Assembly: GCA_037176905.1 (NCBI GenBank) | Contig: JBBBWG010028279.1 | Coordinates: 1-20,843 of the forward strand | Reading direction: 5' to 3' | Origin: Azolla pinnata | Taxonomy: Eukaryota; Streptophyta; Polypodiopsida; Salviniales; Salviniaceae | DNA length: 20,843 nucleotides | Shown: in pieces, positions 1 to 16,700 of the stretch | Layout: each line of letters begins with the position of its first letter | How positions within the stretch are numbered: the first letter of the stretch is position 1 | Notes under the pieces: generated by a model | Told to the model about the DNA's origin: nothing | Database searches by the model: none | The model's input: the letters and a program-made list of their open reading frames with translations, nothing else | Position numbers and translations under genes: made by a program

Positions 1-12
1 CAGAAGACACAG

Positions 13-23
13 ATATATATATA

Positions 24-55
<32 letters not shown>

Positions 56-80
56 TATTTATTTATTTATTTATTTATTT
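13..80. repeat. AT and ATTT microsatellites
   Basis: An alternating AT/TA run (about 13-54) is followed directly by tetranucleotide ATTT repeats to about position 80. Both are simple-sequence repeats of the kind common in plant intergenic DNA. No coding potential is visible. Confidence 0.95.
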
Positions 81-150
81 TATATTTATATATATTTGTT
101 TGATTGTTTGTTTATCTATTTATATTTTGTTTATTTGAATAAATTAATTA

Positions 151-558
151 TTTGTATATACTGTTTGTTTATTTATGGCAAATTTACCAACAAATGCTTG
201 ATTAACATCTGACTGACTGATCGATCAAGACCCACTTGCTTGATCGACACCAAATCAGCGCGTTAAATGAGCTGGTTGTATTCTGAATTTGCTGACTTTT
301 AGTCAGTCGAATGTAATGTGGGGAGATCTGTTGGGATCGGTTAGTTTATTTAATTGTTTGTATATATTGTTTGTTTATTGATGGGAAACTTACTAGAAAA
401 CGCTTGATTAACATTTGACTGACTGACTGATTGATCAAGAACCACTTGCTTGTTCGACACCAAATTAGCGTGTTAAGTTGAGTTAGTTGTATTCTGAATT
501 TGCTTACTTTAGTTAGTCGAATGTAATGTGGGGAAATCTGCTGGGATCGGGGGGGGGG
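151..558. repeat. Direct tandem duplication, unit about 206 bp
   Basis: Two diverged copies lie head to tail. Copy 1 starts at 151 (TTTGTATATACTGTTTG) and copy 2 at 357 (TTTGTATATATTGTTTG). Both run through matching landmarks (CTTGATTAACAT, TGACTGACTGA, CGACACCAAAT, GTTGTATTCTGAATTTGCT, GTCGAATGTAATGTGGGGA) and finish with GGGATCGG at about 340 and 550. Copy 2 ends in a run of ten G (549-558). Substitutions and small indels separate the copies, so the duplication is not brand new. Reading frames across it are short and not conserved between copies. Confidence 0.88.
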
Positions 559-807
559 TAAAATCAATGCTGGCGGGATTAAGTGGGCGCTAGTTTTTAG
601 CAGAAGATGAGAGCGGGTGTTGACTTGCGTTTTTGATTTCGGCCCGCGTTGAAATGCAGTTTATAAAATTTGGTTTCTCTGTATTTACTTGACTTTATGA
701 TATACTTACCCAGTGTCTTAAAATTATACGTAGTATGTCAAATTGGTGGGGGAGGGTCCAAGCAAGTCACGATATTTTCCCCTTATTTTCAATGCAAGCA
801 GGACATT
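559..807. other. Intergenic spacer, nothing recognised
   Basis: This unique sequence lies between the 206-bp duplication and the 135-bp array. It shows no open frame of note, no repeat structure and no recognisable RNA gene. A TATAAAA string near 662 stands alone, with no gene close enough downstream to use it convincingly. Confidence 0.6.
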
Positions 808-1980
808 TACATGTAAAATGGTACTCATCTTCCACCTCTATATGATATAATCTACAAATTCTTTTCCTCTTTGGAAACACCATTAGCCCCGACCATTCTC
901 AATCTTTAGTCGGTGAAAACAACACTCTAAACCAATAGATAATCGCACGTAAAATGGTACTCATCTTCCGCCTCGAGATGGCATAATCTCCTAATTCTTT
1001 TCCTTGTTGGGAACACCATCAACTCGACCACTCTAAATCTCTAGTCGGTGAAACGACACACTAAAACAATACACAATTACACGTAAAACGGTACTCATCT
1101 TCCACTTCCAGATGGCATGATCTCCAAAATTCTTGTCCTCTCCGGGAACACCATCAGCCCGACCATTTCTCAATCTCTTCTACTCGGTGGAATGACAATC
1201 TAAAGCGATAGACAATTGCACGTAAAAAATGGTACTCATCTTCCACTTCTAGATGACACGATCGACAAATTCTTTTCCTCTCCAGGAACACCATCAACCT
1301 AACCATTCTCAATCTCTAGTCGATGAAACAACACTATAAATCGATAGACTATTCATCTTCCACTTATAGATGGCATGATCTACAGATTCTTCTCCTCTAA
1401 GGGAACACCCTCAGCCCGACCATTCTCAATATCTAGTCGGTGAAAATGACACTCAAAATCGACAGACAATTCCACGTAAAACGGTGCTCATCTTCCACTT
1501 CTGGATGACATAATCTCCAGACTCTTTTCCTCGCTGGGGAACACCACCGGCCCGACCGTTCTCAATCTCCCGTCGGTGAAGCGACACTCTAAATCAATCG
1601 ACAGACGATTCCACGTAAAACGGTGCTCTCATCATCCACTTTGAGACGACATGATCTACAAAATTCTTTTCCTCTCCGGGAACACCATCAGCCCGACCAT
1701 TCTCAATCTCGAGTCGGTGAAACGGCACTCCAAATCGACAGGCAATCGCACATATGATCTACAAACTCTTTTCCTCTCCGGGAACACCATCAACCCGAGT
1801 ATTCTCAATCTCCAGTTGGTGAAACGACACACTAAAACAACACACAATTCCACGGAGAACGGTGCTCGTCTTCCACTTCCAGATGACCATAATCTACAAA
1901 ATTCTTTTCCTCTCCGGGAACACCATCAGGCCAACCATTTTCTCAATCTCTTCCAGCCAGTGGGAATGGCAATCTAAAAT
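808..1980. repeat. Decayed tandem array, about nine units of about 135 bp
   Basis: A unit recurs that contains, in order, CGTAAAAYGGTRCTCATCTTCC, a TGATCTACAAATTC-like block, TTTTCCTCTCCGGGAACACC, CCGACCATTCTCAATCTC, AGTCGGTGAAACGACAC and a CGATAGACAATTGCA-like tail. The anchor GTACTCATCTTCC or its variants falls at about 821, 957, 1091, 1232, 1349, 1484, 1623 and 1862. That gives spacings of about 136, 134, 141, 117, 135 and 139. The last gap (239) contains an extra unit at about 1747 that lacks the anchor. Copies differ by many substitutions and small indels, so the array is old. Open frames within it are by-products of the repeat. Confidence 0.9.
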
Positions 1981-1989
1981 GGACGGGAC

Positions 1990-2034
1990 GGTTTCACACT
2001 TGGCCCGCCCTTCTGTCCGCCCAAGTGTGAAACC
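1990..2034. repeat. Perfect 14-bp inverted repeat with 17-nt loop
   Basis: GGTTTCACACTTGG (1990-2003) is the exact reverse complement of CCAAGTGTGAAACC (2021-2034), with a 17-nt GC-rich spacer between. It begins just after the 135-bp array and lies about 510 bp before the NRPB2 start codon. It could be a hairpin, a dimer-binding site or a trace of a small insertion. No poly-T tract or other terminator context follows. Confidence 0.85.
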
Positions 2035-2060
2035 TGCAGTCAGCATATTGTTCATTCCCG

Positions 2061-2100
2061 TCTTCTTCTTCTTCTTCTTCTTCTTCTTTCCTTTCTCTCC
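2061..2100 (+). promoter_or_regulatory. CT-rich tract, (TCT)9 then pyrimidine patch
   Basis: Nine TCT units (2061-2087) run into TTCCTTTCTCTCC. Pyrimidine patches near transcription starts are typical of TATA-less plant housekeeping promoters, and no good TATA box is seen between here and the NRPB2 start. Assigning it to the core promoter or early leader of NRPB2 is inference; the repeat itself is directly visible. Confidence 0.5.
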
Positions 2101-2158
2101 GAGCTCGCACAGACAACAGAGCACGACGCAGACAACAGAGAGCTCCTCTGCTCCCTCG

Positions 2159-2179
2159 AACCCTAAACCCTAACCCTAA
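2159..2179 (+). promoter_or_regulatory. Telobox cluster upstream of NRPB2
   Basis: Three consecutive plant telomere-type units appear here as AACCCTAAACCCTAACCCTA followed by A. AAACCCTA (telobox) elements are well known in 5' regions of Arabidopsis genes for the translation and transcription machinery, and are bound by telomere-repeat-binding factors. It sits about 370 bp before the NRPB2 start codon, right after the CT-rich tract, which suits a promoter or 5' leader element. Occupancy and function are inferred from family knowledge. Confidence 0.7.
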
Positions 2180-2450
2180 TTCTGCCGTCATCCGTCACTC
2201 CGCATCCGCAGCGGAATCTGCAGGATTTCGTCGTGTAGACGAGCGGCGGCGCAGTAGGGGAACAAACGCGCAATCGGACGCGCGGAACAGGGTGAAAGAG
2301 AGAGGCAGCTGGACCCCGTCCCCAGCTCCGAGCAGCCCGCGTTTGTGTTTTTCTTCTTCTTCTCCTCGAGCGAGCTGAGCCGAGGAAACATCTAGCAGAG
2401 CAAGCCAGTGAACAGGAAGTTAGGGCGCGGAAAGGGTACCGAGTTTAAGG

Positions 2451-2534
2451 GGAGCCTGAAGAACCGAGAAGGGAGGATCAGGGAGAAGGGAGAAAGGAGA
2501 AAGGAGAAGGAGAAGGGGAGGTGGAAAGGAGGAT
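2451..2534 (+). promoter_or_regulatory. GAGA-type purine tract in NRPB2 leader
   Basis: This stretch is almost pure A/G, built on GGGAGAA, GGAGAAA and GGAGAAGG motifs, and ends 12 nt before the NRPB2 ATG. GA repeats in plant 5' leaders can bind BBR/BPC GAGA-binding proteins. It lies inside the presumed 5' UTR, so it could act at DNA or RNA level. It may equally be unselected low-complexity sequence. Confidence 0.5.
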
Positions 2535-2546
2535 TGTATCGCCAAG

Positions 2547-8936
<6,390 letters not shown>

Positions 8937-9514
8937 TCACAACTTGACGTTTTAACCAGTTCATCTGTATCAATACAAATTTTCTACCATGGCAAGCAGC
9001 AATTGCTGGACTCTGCATATAGGTATCTTGGTACCAGAGAGCAGGTAGGTTCAGGTTTTGGCATCATTAAGGTAGAAGAGGGCAGGATAAGTGCGCTTCT
9101 GATGTGCTAAGGATTAATACGGAGGTGCACCCTTCATCAAAGTGTTTCAAAGGAGTGCATAGCTGGGGCAGAAACTCATAAAATGTGCAGATTTTCTTCT
9201 GCTTGAGGCCCTGATCAACACGAAAATGATTATGCCAAGCGAAACGCTTTTATCTCATCTGCATGGATTGATTTCATCATTCAGAGTGTGTACAAAGATA
9301 AAGCGCGGAAGTTTTGCAGCTTGCTGACTAGAAAACCTGTAAAATTATCAGTTTGAAAGGACATGGCTAAGACCATACGGTTTCTGAAAAGCTAACAAAT
9401 GAAACAAATGAAGCATTTGTATTTTGTATTTGATAATAGTTTTTGAGGACCAAGTCCAAGCTCTTCTGTAAACGACTGTTCTAGTTCTAATAATCAAGTG
9501 AGGATTATACTATA

Positions 9515-9645
9515 CCATCATGAAAATCATATAGAAGAAGCGTGTATTGTAAGATGAGGTTTACATTGATTGCGTCCTGCCATCATGAAAATCACATCAA
9601 GATAGTGTGTATTTTTAAGATGAGATTTAGGCTTCATCCTATCAT
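9515..9645. repeat. 65-bp tandem duplication in NRPB2 3' flank
   Basis: CCATCATGAAAATCATAT starts at 9515 and CCATCATGAAAATCACAT starts at 9580. Each is followed by GTGTATT, then TAAGATGAG and a TTTA-like block. The copies are diverged by substitutions and a few indels. The pair probably lies in or just past the NRPB2 3' UTR. Confidence 0.85.
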
Positions 9646-10094
9646 GGGTTTGTGGTTGGCTTGCATAATTAACATGTCTTCAGTTATTGTTTGTAGTTGG
9701 ATTTGCAGCTAAGTTCTGTTTAAAGAAACAGAGGTTTGAATTCATTGTTGTTTCTGAGTTCATGGGTTCTGTAGACATGAAGCTCTCGGGTGCTTGTCAT
9801 GACAGAACGGAGAGAGCTTCAGTTTTCTCTCATTGTATGAGATTATTATTGACGATCGACTTTGATTAAAACATTAATCCTAAACATTGCAAACTCAATT
9901 CAACAATTCCACAAAATTTAGCCTCAAATCACTAGACACCATAAACACAGGTTGCGATTAATCACTAAACTGGCATACCATAAACACGAGCCTTGGCTCT
10001 TCTAACAAGGGGCTCGACAAATGCAACAATTGGCATTGAGTGCATTTCAATCATGTCTTCATGTCAGCATCCATGCAACAATACCAACAAACCT

Positions 10095-10120
10095 GTTTAG
10101 GGCATAGGTTTAGGGCATAG
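10095..10120. repeat. Exact 13-bp tandem duplication
   Basis: GTTTAGGGCATAG is present twice without spacer (10095-10107 and 10108-10120). It lies in the presumed APC5 3' flank. A replication-slippage origin is likely. Confidence 0.95.
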
Positions 10121-10783
10121 GGTTCAAGGTTATATGAGATTGGCTACAGCTAACATGCAAAGAATCACAATTTCACCATGGTCAAGATCCTCCAGCTCTC
10201 TCAGATTACAACCAACAGAGGAAGGTTTCAGTCTGTAGTTCTTATCCAAGCACCTACGTAGAGTTTTATGAAGCAGAAAAAGTTGATCTTTTAGCTTCCA
10301 AGCAATTCGTATCACCAGATACTCATACTGTTGGAATATATCAGTCTTTTAACAATTGAGGCATCGTAGCATTGCTAAACTTGCGTGACTAAATTTCACA
10401 GCATCGCCAGCATCCCAGAAAAGATCACTCCTTTCTTTGTAAACCACCGAGAATTAGTACATGACCAATCGACATATGCTGGCCATGGCTTTAAACTTTG
10501 CCTCTTGCTTTGAAGTGAAGTATCCTGGTCCACTCTCTTTAGTGGTTGCATTCCAAGTTGGTTCTTTACTTGAAACAATGGTGGAGTGAGGTTAGAACCC
10601 CATTTTTGGTAGAGTGAAAGCTCTGCATTGGTGAGATAGCCAAAAATGATACAACAAGAGCTCTATACCGAATCATGGGCATGGCCTAGTTTTGAAAGCT
10701 CGGAACTGGAACCATGAAAGTTGGCAGCAGAAATGATGGGAGGGTTTGCAAACTGGACTCCCCCATGTCAAGCAAGGCCTTAA

Positions 10784-13700
10784 TCATTGAAACTGAAGGA
10801 TTCCTTCTTGTGCGTGGGCTTCGTAGAGTGCCACTGTATATTTCTTGAACAATGTGGCTGCTTGCTCCCTTTTATCCAATTCACCAAGCGAATGAAATAC
10901 AATTGATTGGAGATAATAGACTTCACACAATTGCTCATGATCCTGCATTTTGTGTGCACATAGATTCACATCATGGTTACGTTCATCATATCATCATCAC
11001 AATCAAGAAGAGATGCACGACATTGATTATACATGTGAACAAAATTTACACAATAGCTATCGCAATCAACAAGAAAGCAAGCAACTGACCTGAAGGACTT
11101 CAAATTCGTTGGCTGCACCTTCTAATGAGTTGATCACAATCTCAGAATCAGCATGCACTGCATAAGAAGGTGAACAATATAGATGTTTCTGTTAGTATAC
11201 TCGAGGTGAGGTCAAAATCAATCAAGATTTACCGGCAGGTGAATATTATCTCTCTTAATTGTTACACAAACAATCAAAGATTTTGGTCACATAAATGTTG
11301 CTCAATATCATGAAAAACATTGCGAGAGGATGCAAAAGTTTTCCTAATAGAAAACTCAAAAATTTGACTTATAACATAACAGATAAGAATTTTCGATGAC
11401 AGTAATGCAATTGATTGCAACACTTTCCCATATGATCTATATATGTAGTCGGCATGACCAAACACACGAATCCTATAAGACATAAAACACTTTTCCAAAT
11501 ATGCACACAAAGAACATTGTATCCAGGTTAGAGAAGCAAAGAGAGCAAGAATGTAACCTGAGAAAGATGAGCTACACAGATGACATCTTGCAACAGCAAG
11601 ATGGATTCGTCCTATGAGTTCACGGCCTCCATGCCCCAGGACCATTGTCATACATTGATGCAGAAGTGCTAATGCTGGGCTGGCATGACTAGCTCCCAAT
11701 CGTAACCAGAGCTCCGCAAGGGTTACCATTGCTGATGCATGCATGAAATCAAGGTTAAATGACTTGCTCAATGTCAAACCTGCCAATGCGTAAGGCAGGC
11801 CACTAACATAGCTTTCTCCTTTCTGGAAAACAACAATTAATCACGTGTCAATGATTATCGGACAAATGAAAAGACAAAATAACTGAAGCGCCTAGTGATC
11901 GGATATAACCTTATGTATATCTGCCAGTAAGAGCAGCGCCATTATGCTTTCTATTTGCATGTTGGACTTGTAGCACAAATTGAAGAGAGACTGTGCCACA
12001 GAAGCAGCCTGGACAAAAATAAAGACAGTAAAATTTTTTGATTCAGAAGACCTTCCCAATTCTCAATATCTGAACTCAATAAATTAGCATGTTTGATAGG
12101 AAAACATATCTGTGAGGCAAGAGCATACCTCACCAAATTGACCAGCTCCTAGCAATGTACGGGCATTGCGGTGAGCAACATCTATCTTATGGTCTATATC
12201 AACCCCCTGCACAGGTGAAGAAAGAGCTGCCAGCAGATTGCAAGCAGCCTGTGCTATTTTAATCTCCCCCCTGTATTCAAATTCCAGAAAAAAAAGAGGA
12301 CATCCATAAGAATAAATATATGGTTTTCGGTATATCATATGAGGCCGATTCCTGTAAAAGGACAGTAGAATGTTAAATTATTTCTTACCGATGTAGTGCT
12401 CTTTCATGAATTAATCGTAACTGTGCAGCTTTTATCCGTGATTTTGCAAGCATGGGAAACTTTTTCGATGCTATGTCCAGAGCAGCAAACGCCTCTGAGA
12501 AATGATAGAAGTGAAATGTTATACTGAGGATCACACAAAATGTCGCATAAAGTCTGGTAAACAAATGCAAACTTAGGTTACGCCCAGAACAAGTGTAACT
12601 AGGCTATAATCAAAGCACTGTTTCACAGAAATGCACACCTTATTTTGAGATGCTTAGGATGTAGATGTGCCACATTCGAAAAAAAAACCTTTATTCCCCT
12701 CAATGATTTGCCCTAGCCTCTGAAGAAAAAAGATATTTCTGCTGGCATTGGCGTTAAGACAGCATGACTTACACAGATAATAGAGCTATTATCCATAAAT
12801 AGAATAAACTCGTTGTACAGACATAAGTCAGCAAAATACACGTGGCAGGGTCATGGCTAAAGAGGATGCAGAGGAGCAATTACAGAGATGGCAGCACATA
12901 ATCGATTGCCCAAGACAATATTCCAAATCCTAATACCCACAAAGACCCTTGAACCTCATAAGTACTGCACAATGCCATATATAGTGCATAACTGATTTAT
13001 CCTCTGTCTGGGAGGCTTTTGCCTATCCTAGCCTATATCCATATCATGTGCAAAAAGATTTGACTTATAGTGAGCCATCAGATTAGAAATATAAGAGAGG
13101 GAAGTACCAAGGGCCATATGATATTCCCTTTTCTTTGTTCTATTGAACAAATGCTTATTAAGCAGTGATGTAACACACAACATCATAACATGAGAGTCAA
13201 ATATTTTGGGCCGTATCTCTTCTTTGACAAGCTTACCATCATAGCCTTTATGTGTTGCAAGATATTGTGCCAGCTTCACATATGATAGACATACATCATC
13301 TGCACTGAAATAACCAATGAAAAGGAAATACTTGAACTATCATTTGGAAAATCTGGCTAAGAAGTACAAAAACTCAGTTTCAGCTTTTCTATGACTCACC
13401 TTGCAACATCTTTATAACAAACTGCAAGGACTAAAGAACTAATGCGGGCCATTGGGGGGCTGGAAAATGAGAAACAATCAGTTTCTGAAATATGGCAGTA
13501 TAAAAATAGCCTCTAGAAATAAAAAAACAAACCTTCCATAAAGTTCCCATGAAGCAGCTCGAAGCAGATGGGCTATTCCTGCCAGCTGAAGAAGAGAGCC
13601 GATAACAGGACTACCTTTTACTGGAAATAAAGAGCTCCCCCCACCTGTATTACCAATACTCCCAGGTAGACCTTGTTGACTATTACCTAGTCCTGCTACA

Positions 13701-16700
13701 GCAGGCCTTTGGAATCCCCCGAGTCCAGCACTTGCACCCCCTGATAACAAGGAAGCAGGGCCACTGGAAGCACTGCTAAGTAAATAAGGACTCAACTTCA
13801 ATGTCTGCAACACATCATTCTATTGCTTAGAGCTGTTTGCAATATTTAGGGCCTGGTAACAAAGCATCATCCGGCAACCAGACCTTGTAAACCTCAATAG
13901 GACAGGTTGCGACTTGTCCTGATGTCCGGAGCCCAGTCAAAAGAGGAGATCGCCCAACAAACTAGAGTACAGATATCAATCAATATTTCAAACCTCATGA
14001 AATGATAACGACCATTATGATACTTTTCTAGGGTCCTTAGCATTCATATTTTTCTAAATGTCATTGTTGAGACCCAATGCAAGGTCTAGAATTTTTGGTA
14101 TGCTAAGCAAGAGATCTAAACAAAAGTTATTAAATCGGATACAAGGTTCTCTTCAAATGAGTGCAAATTTTGAGTCTAAACATTCACATTCATCAGGGGA
14201 AGTGTGTATCTGCAAACTCTTCAGCCCTAAGACTGTTAAAGCATTCAAAATCTGATCAGTCATGTTTTCGGCAGAAGTTGTTTGAGATGGTATGAATATC
14301 CCAATAACCATAGAATCCAAATGCTGATGCTTACATGAAACATATGAATCAAGCATGGAATAAAATATTTAGATGGACATGAAGGATTGATATTTAAATG
14401 TCCTACAATCTTCCTACAACTTAGTACAGGGTCAGATGTAAACAAGCTTTTCATCTCAAGACACAGAAGATCAGCAACACCTTCCATTTTTTCTTGAGAG
14501 AGGAAATATGCACAGAATACATATGCTGGAACAATGGATTCAAGCTCACAGAAACAGATCTCGAAGGATGGGAACCAATCAATGTTTTCTCCTCCTACAT
14601 TCCTTCAGAAAATGTATTCCTTTTAAACTTTCATAAAGCAGAGGACATACCCGTAAATTGAACTTTGCAAGTACTAGCTTGCTGAAAGCAACCAGATGTG
14701 GTAGTCTGAGTTCATGTGCCCTGTGAAGGCAACACCTCAGTAACAATAGCAACTGTTCTTGTATACCAAATGATGGTCCATTTCCAGCATCTAATCCAGG
14801 AAGAATTGATCCGGAAAGCTTTCCATCCACAGGGATACCAACCTCTGAAACCAAGTAACATAGTGCTGCAAGAGCATGCGCGAGACAAGAATCGTCACTA
14901 TTCTGTACAAGTACAAAGAACGCCAAATAGAATCAGTTTGCGTCAAAATTCACATGATCAGACATCATGAGACCATGCAAATCCAACCTGTTGGGCGATT
15001 CCAACTGCCTCGTTAAGGGCCTGTTCATTGAAGGAAGATATTAGTTTGCCGATAAATAGAACATGAAGATTTGAATTCACTATGTTTGGGCATACCAACT
15101 TCCATCCTTGTGGTTTCATACCAATACAATGATCCAGAATTTAATATTGATGAGACTTTTTGCAAAAAAATCATTCGTGTATCCATTCAATCCAAATTTA
15201 ATATTGATAAAATGTGAGGAATATAACATTTATTGTATAGAAAGTCTATCAGAATTTTGATGCAACCTGACTTGAAAGGAGTACAAATCGAATGTGAATA
15301 TTACCTGCAAGGCCTGACTCGTATGCCCAAACCGTGCATGCATGGAGCCAAGAGCCAAAAGTCCAGCTTGGAACCTTCCAGTGCTAGCAGCAGAAGATGC
15401 AGTACTAGTGCCTATAGCTCCCTTCCCAGCACTAACAAAAGAAATAGCGATGAAAATATGATCACGAAGACATGGAATTTGAAGTCCACACATGATTCTA
15501 CGGCACAAATAGCTGAACATGGTGTGGATAAATATCCACAAACCTGTGCCACTAAAACTCTTACTGAAAGTTAGGAGTAACACGTGCAAACATTCCCTTT
15601 GAATTCAATTGTGTGAAGAAGGTATTTCTGAAGCTAGAAATTATTAAAACACAATAGCCATTTTCCTCAAACATGAGATGTTATTTCAATACTCATGGCT
15701 AAGTCCTCAGAAAGGATCATTAACTTTAGGAATGCTCCCTTTCCTTACATTGAGTAGAAGAAATACTTCCAAAAGATGGCTCAACCAATCAGGAATCCCT
15801 TCCACTAATCCATATCCCAACTAGAATTTCACAGACAATGTTTTGATATCTAAATGTATAATTGTGATGAGGGATGCAAACATCCATGTGTCAACCCATA
15901 AGGAATGCAACCTTTCCTTCATCAGAATATCACATTCATCAGTATAGGCTTCATCAAGTACAGACTTCATCTCGACACAGGTAGAGTCCTGTTTTTCCCA
16001 TCGAGAGAAATCCAAAATAGCAGATTGAAACACACTTTACAATGCGACAACATCCACGTATTACTGAAAAATATAAATTACTGCAGCTGCTACATCAGCT
16101 AATTCTTGCAGAGAAAGTTCATCATACAAGTATTTTTCAAGGTCCCCATGGAATCTCCCCATACAAAGGATAGATAATAAATATCATTCTACTATTTATT
16201 AATGAACCGAATATTTCAAAAGCATATGCTTCCTACCATCAGCAAGGAATTGACACATAATGCCTAGAAAACAAACTATGATCCGAAGTTCCACCTATAA
16301 ATGACAAAGGGTCGATAGATGAAAAAGCGAACCTATAATCAAAATAGCGGTGAAGGTTGTGAACTGCTGCAGGATAATCACCAGTTGAAAGACAATTCAG
16401 GTATCGTTGATAATGCACCTTCAAAGAAAATGAAATTGTCAGTTCAACGTTCTATTGAAGATGCTCACTTTCAATGTAAATGCAAGCATACAGTATTATG
16501 ACCAATAGCAGAAGAATCTATTACTAATATGGAATTCCCCTGTATAAAGTATACTCTATTTTATCACAATGTAACAAAGGGCTGGCCAATCACCCTTTAG
16601 ATAAAATGCCCAGCATCAGATCCAATACTATAAGATGGAGATTACGTATGATAGAGAATTTTCTGCAACTCCATCATTGGGTATGACAAGTTTACCTTGC

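Larger units (their letters stand above)
8937..10783. other. Convergent intergenic interval holding both 3' UTRs
   Basis: This stretch lies between the NRPB2 stop (+) and the APC5 stop (-). It contains stop-rich AT sequence, no tRNA-like structure, and only short open frames without recognisable similarity. The two 3' UTRs and poly(A) sites must lie here, but I cannot place the cleavage sites. Two small tandem duplications inside are listed separately. Confidence 0.75.

Noticed and set aside
1651..2173. Open frames on both strands in the upstream array
   Set aside because: They are generated by the 135-bp repeat and the TCT microsatellite, differ between copies, several begin at GTG rather than ATG, and none resembles a protein family.
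9687..9869. Small plus-strand open frame in the convergent gap
   Set aside because: It is 60 codons without recognisable similarity or a plausible promoter; it fits chance in 3' flanking DNA.
10130..10578. Small minus-strand open frames beyond the APC5 stop
   Set aside because: They are about 60 codons each, show no family resemblance or coding pattern, and lie in the expected 3' UTR/intergenic interval.
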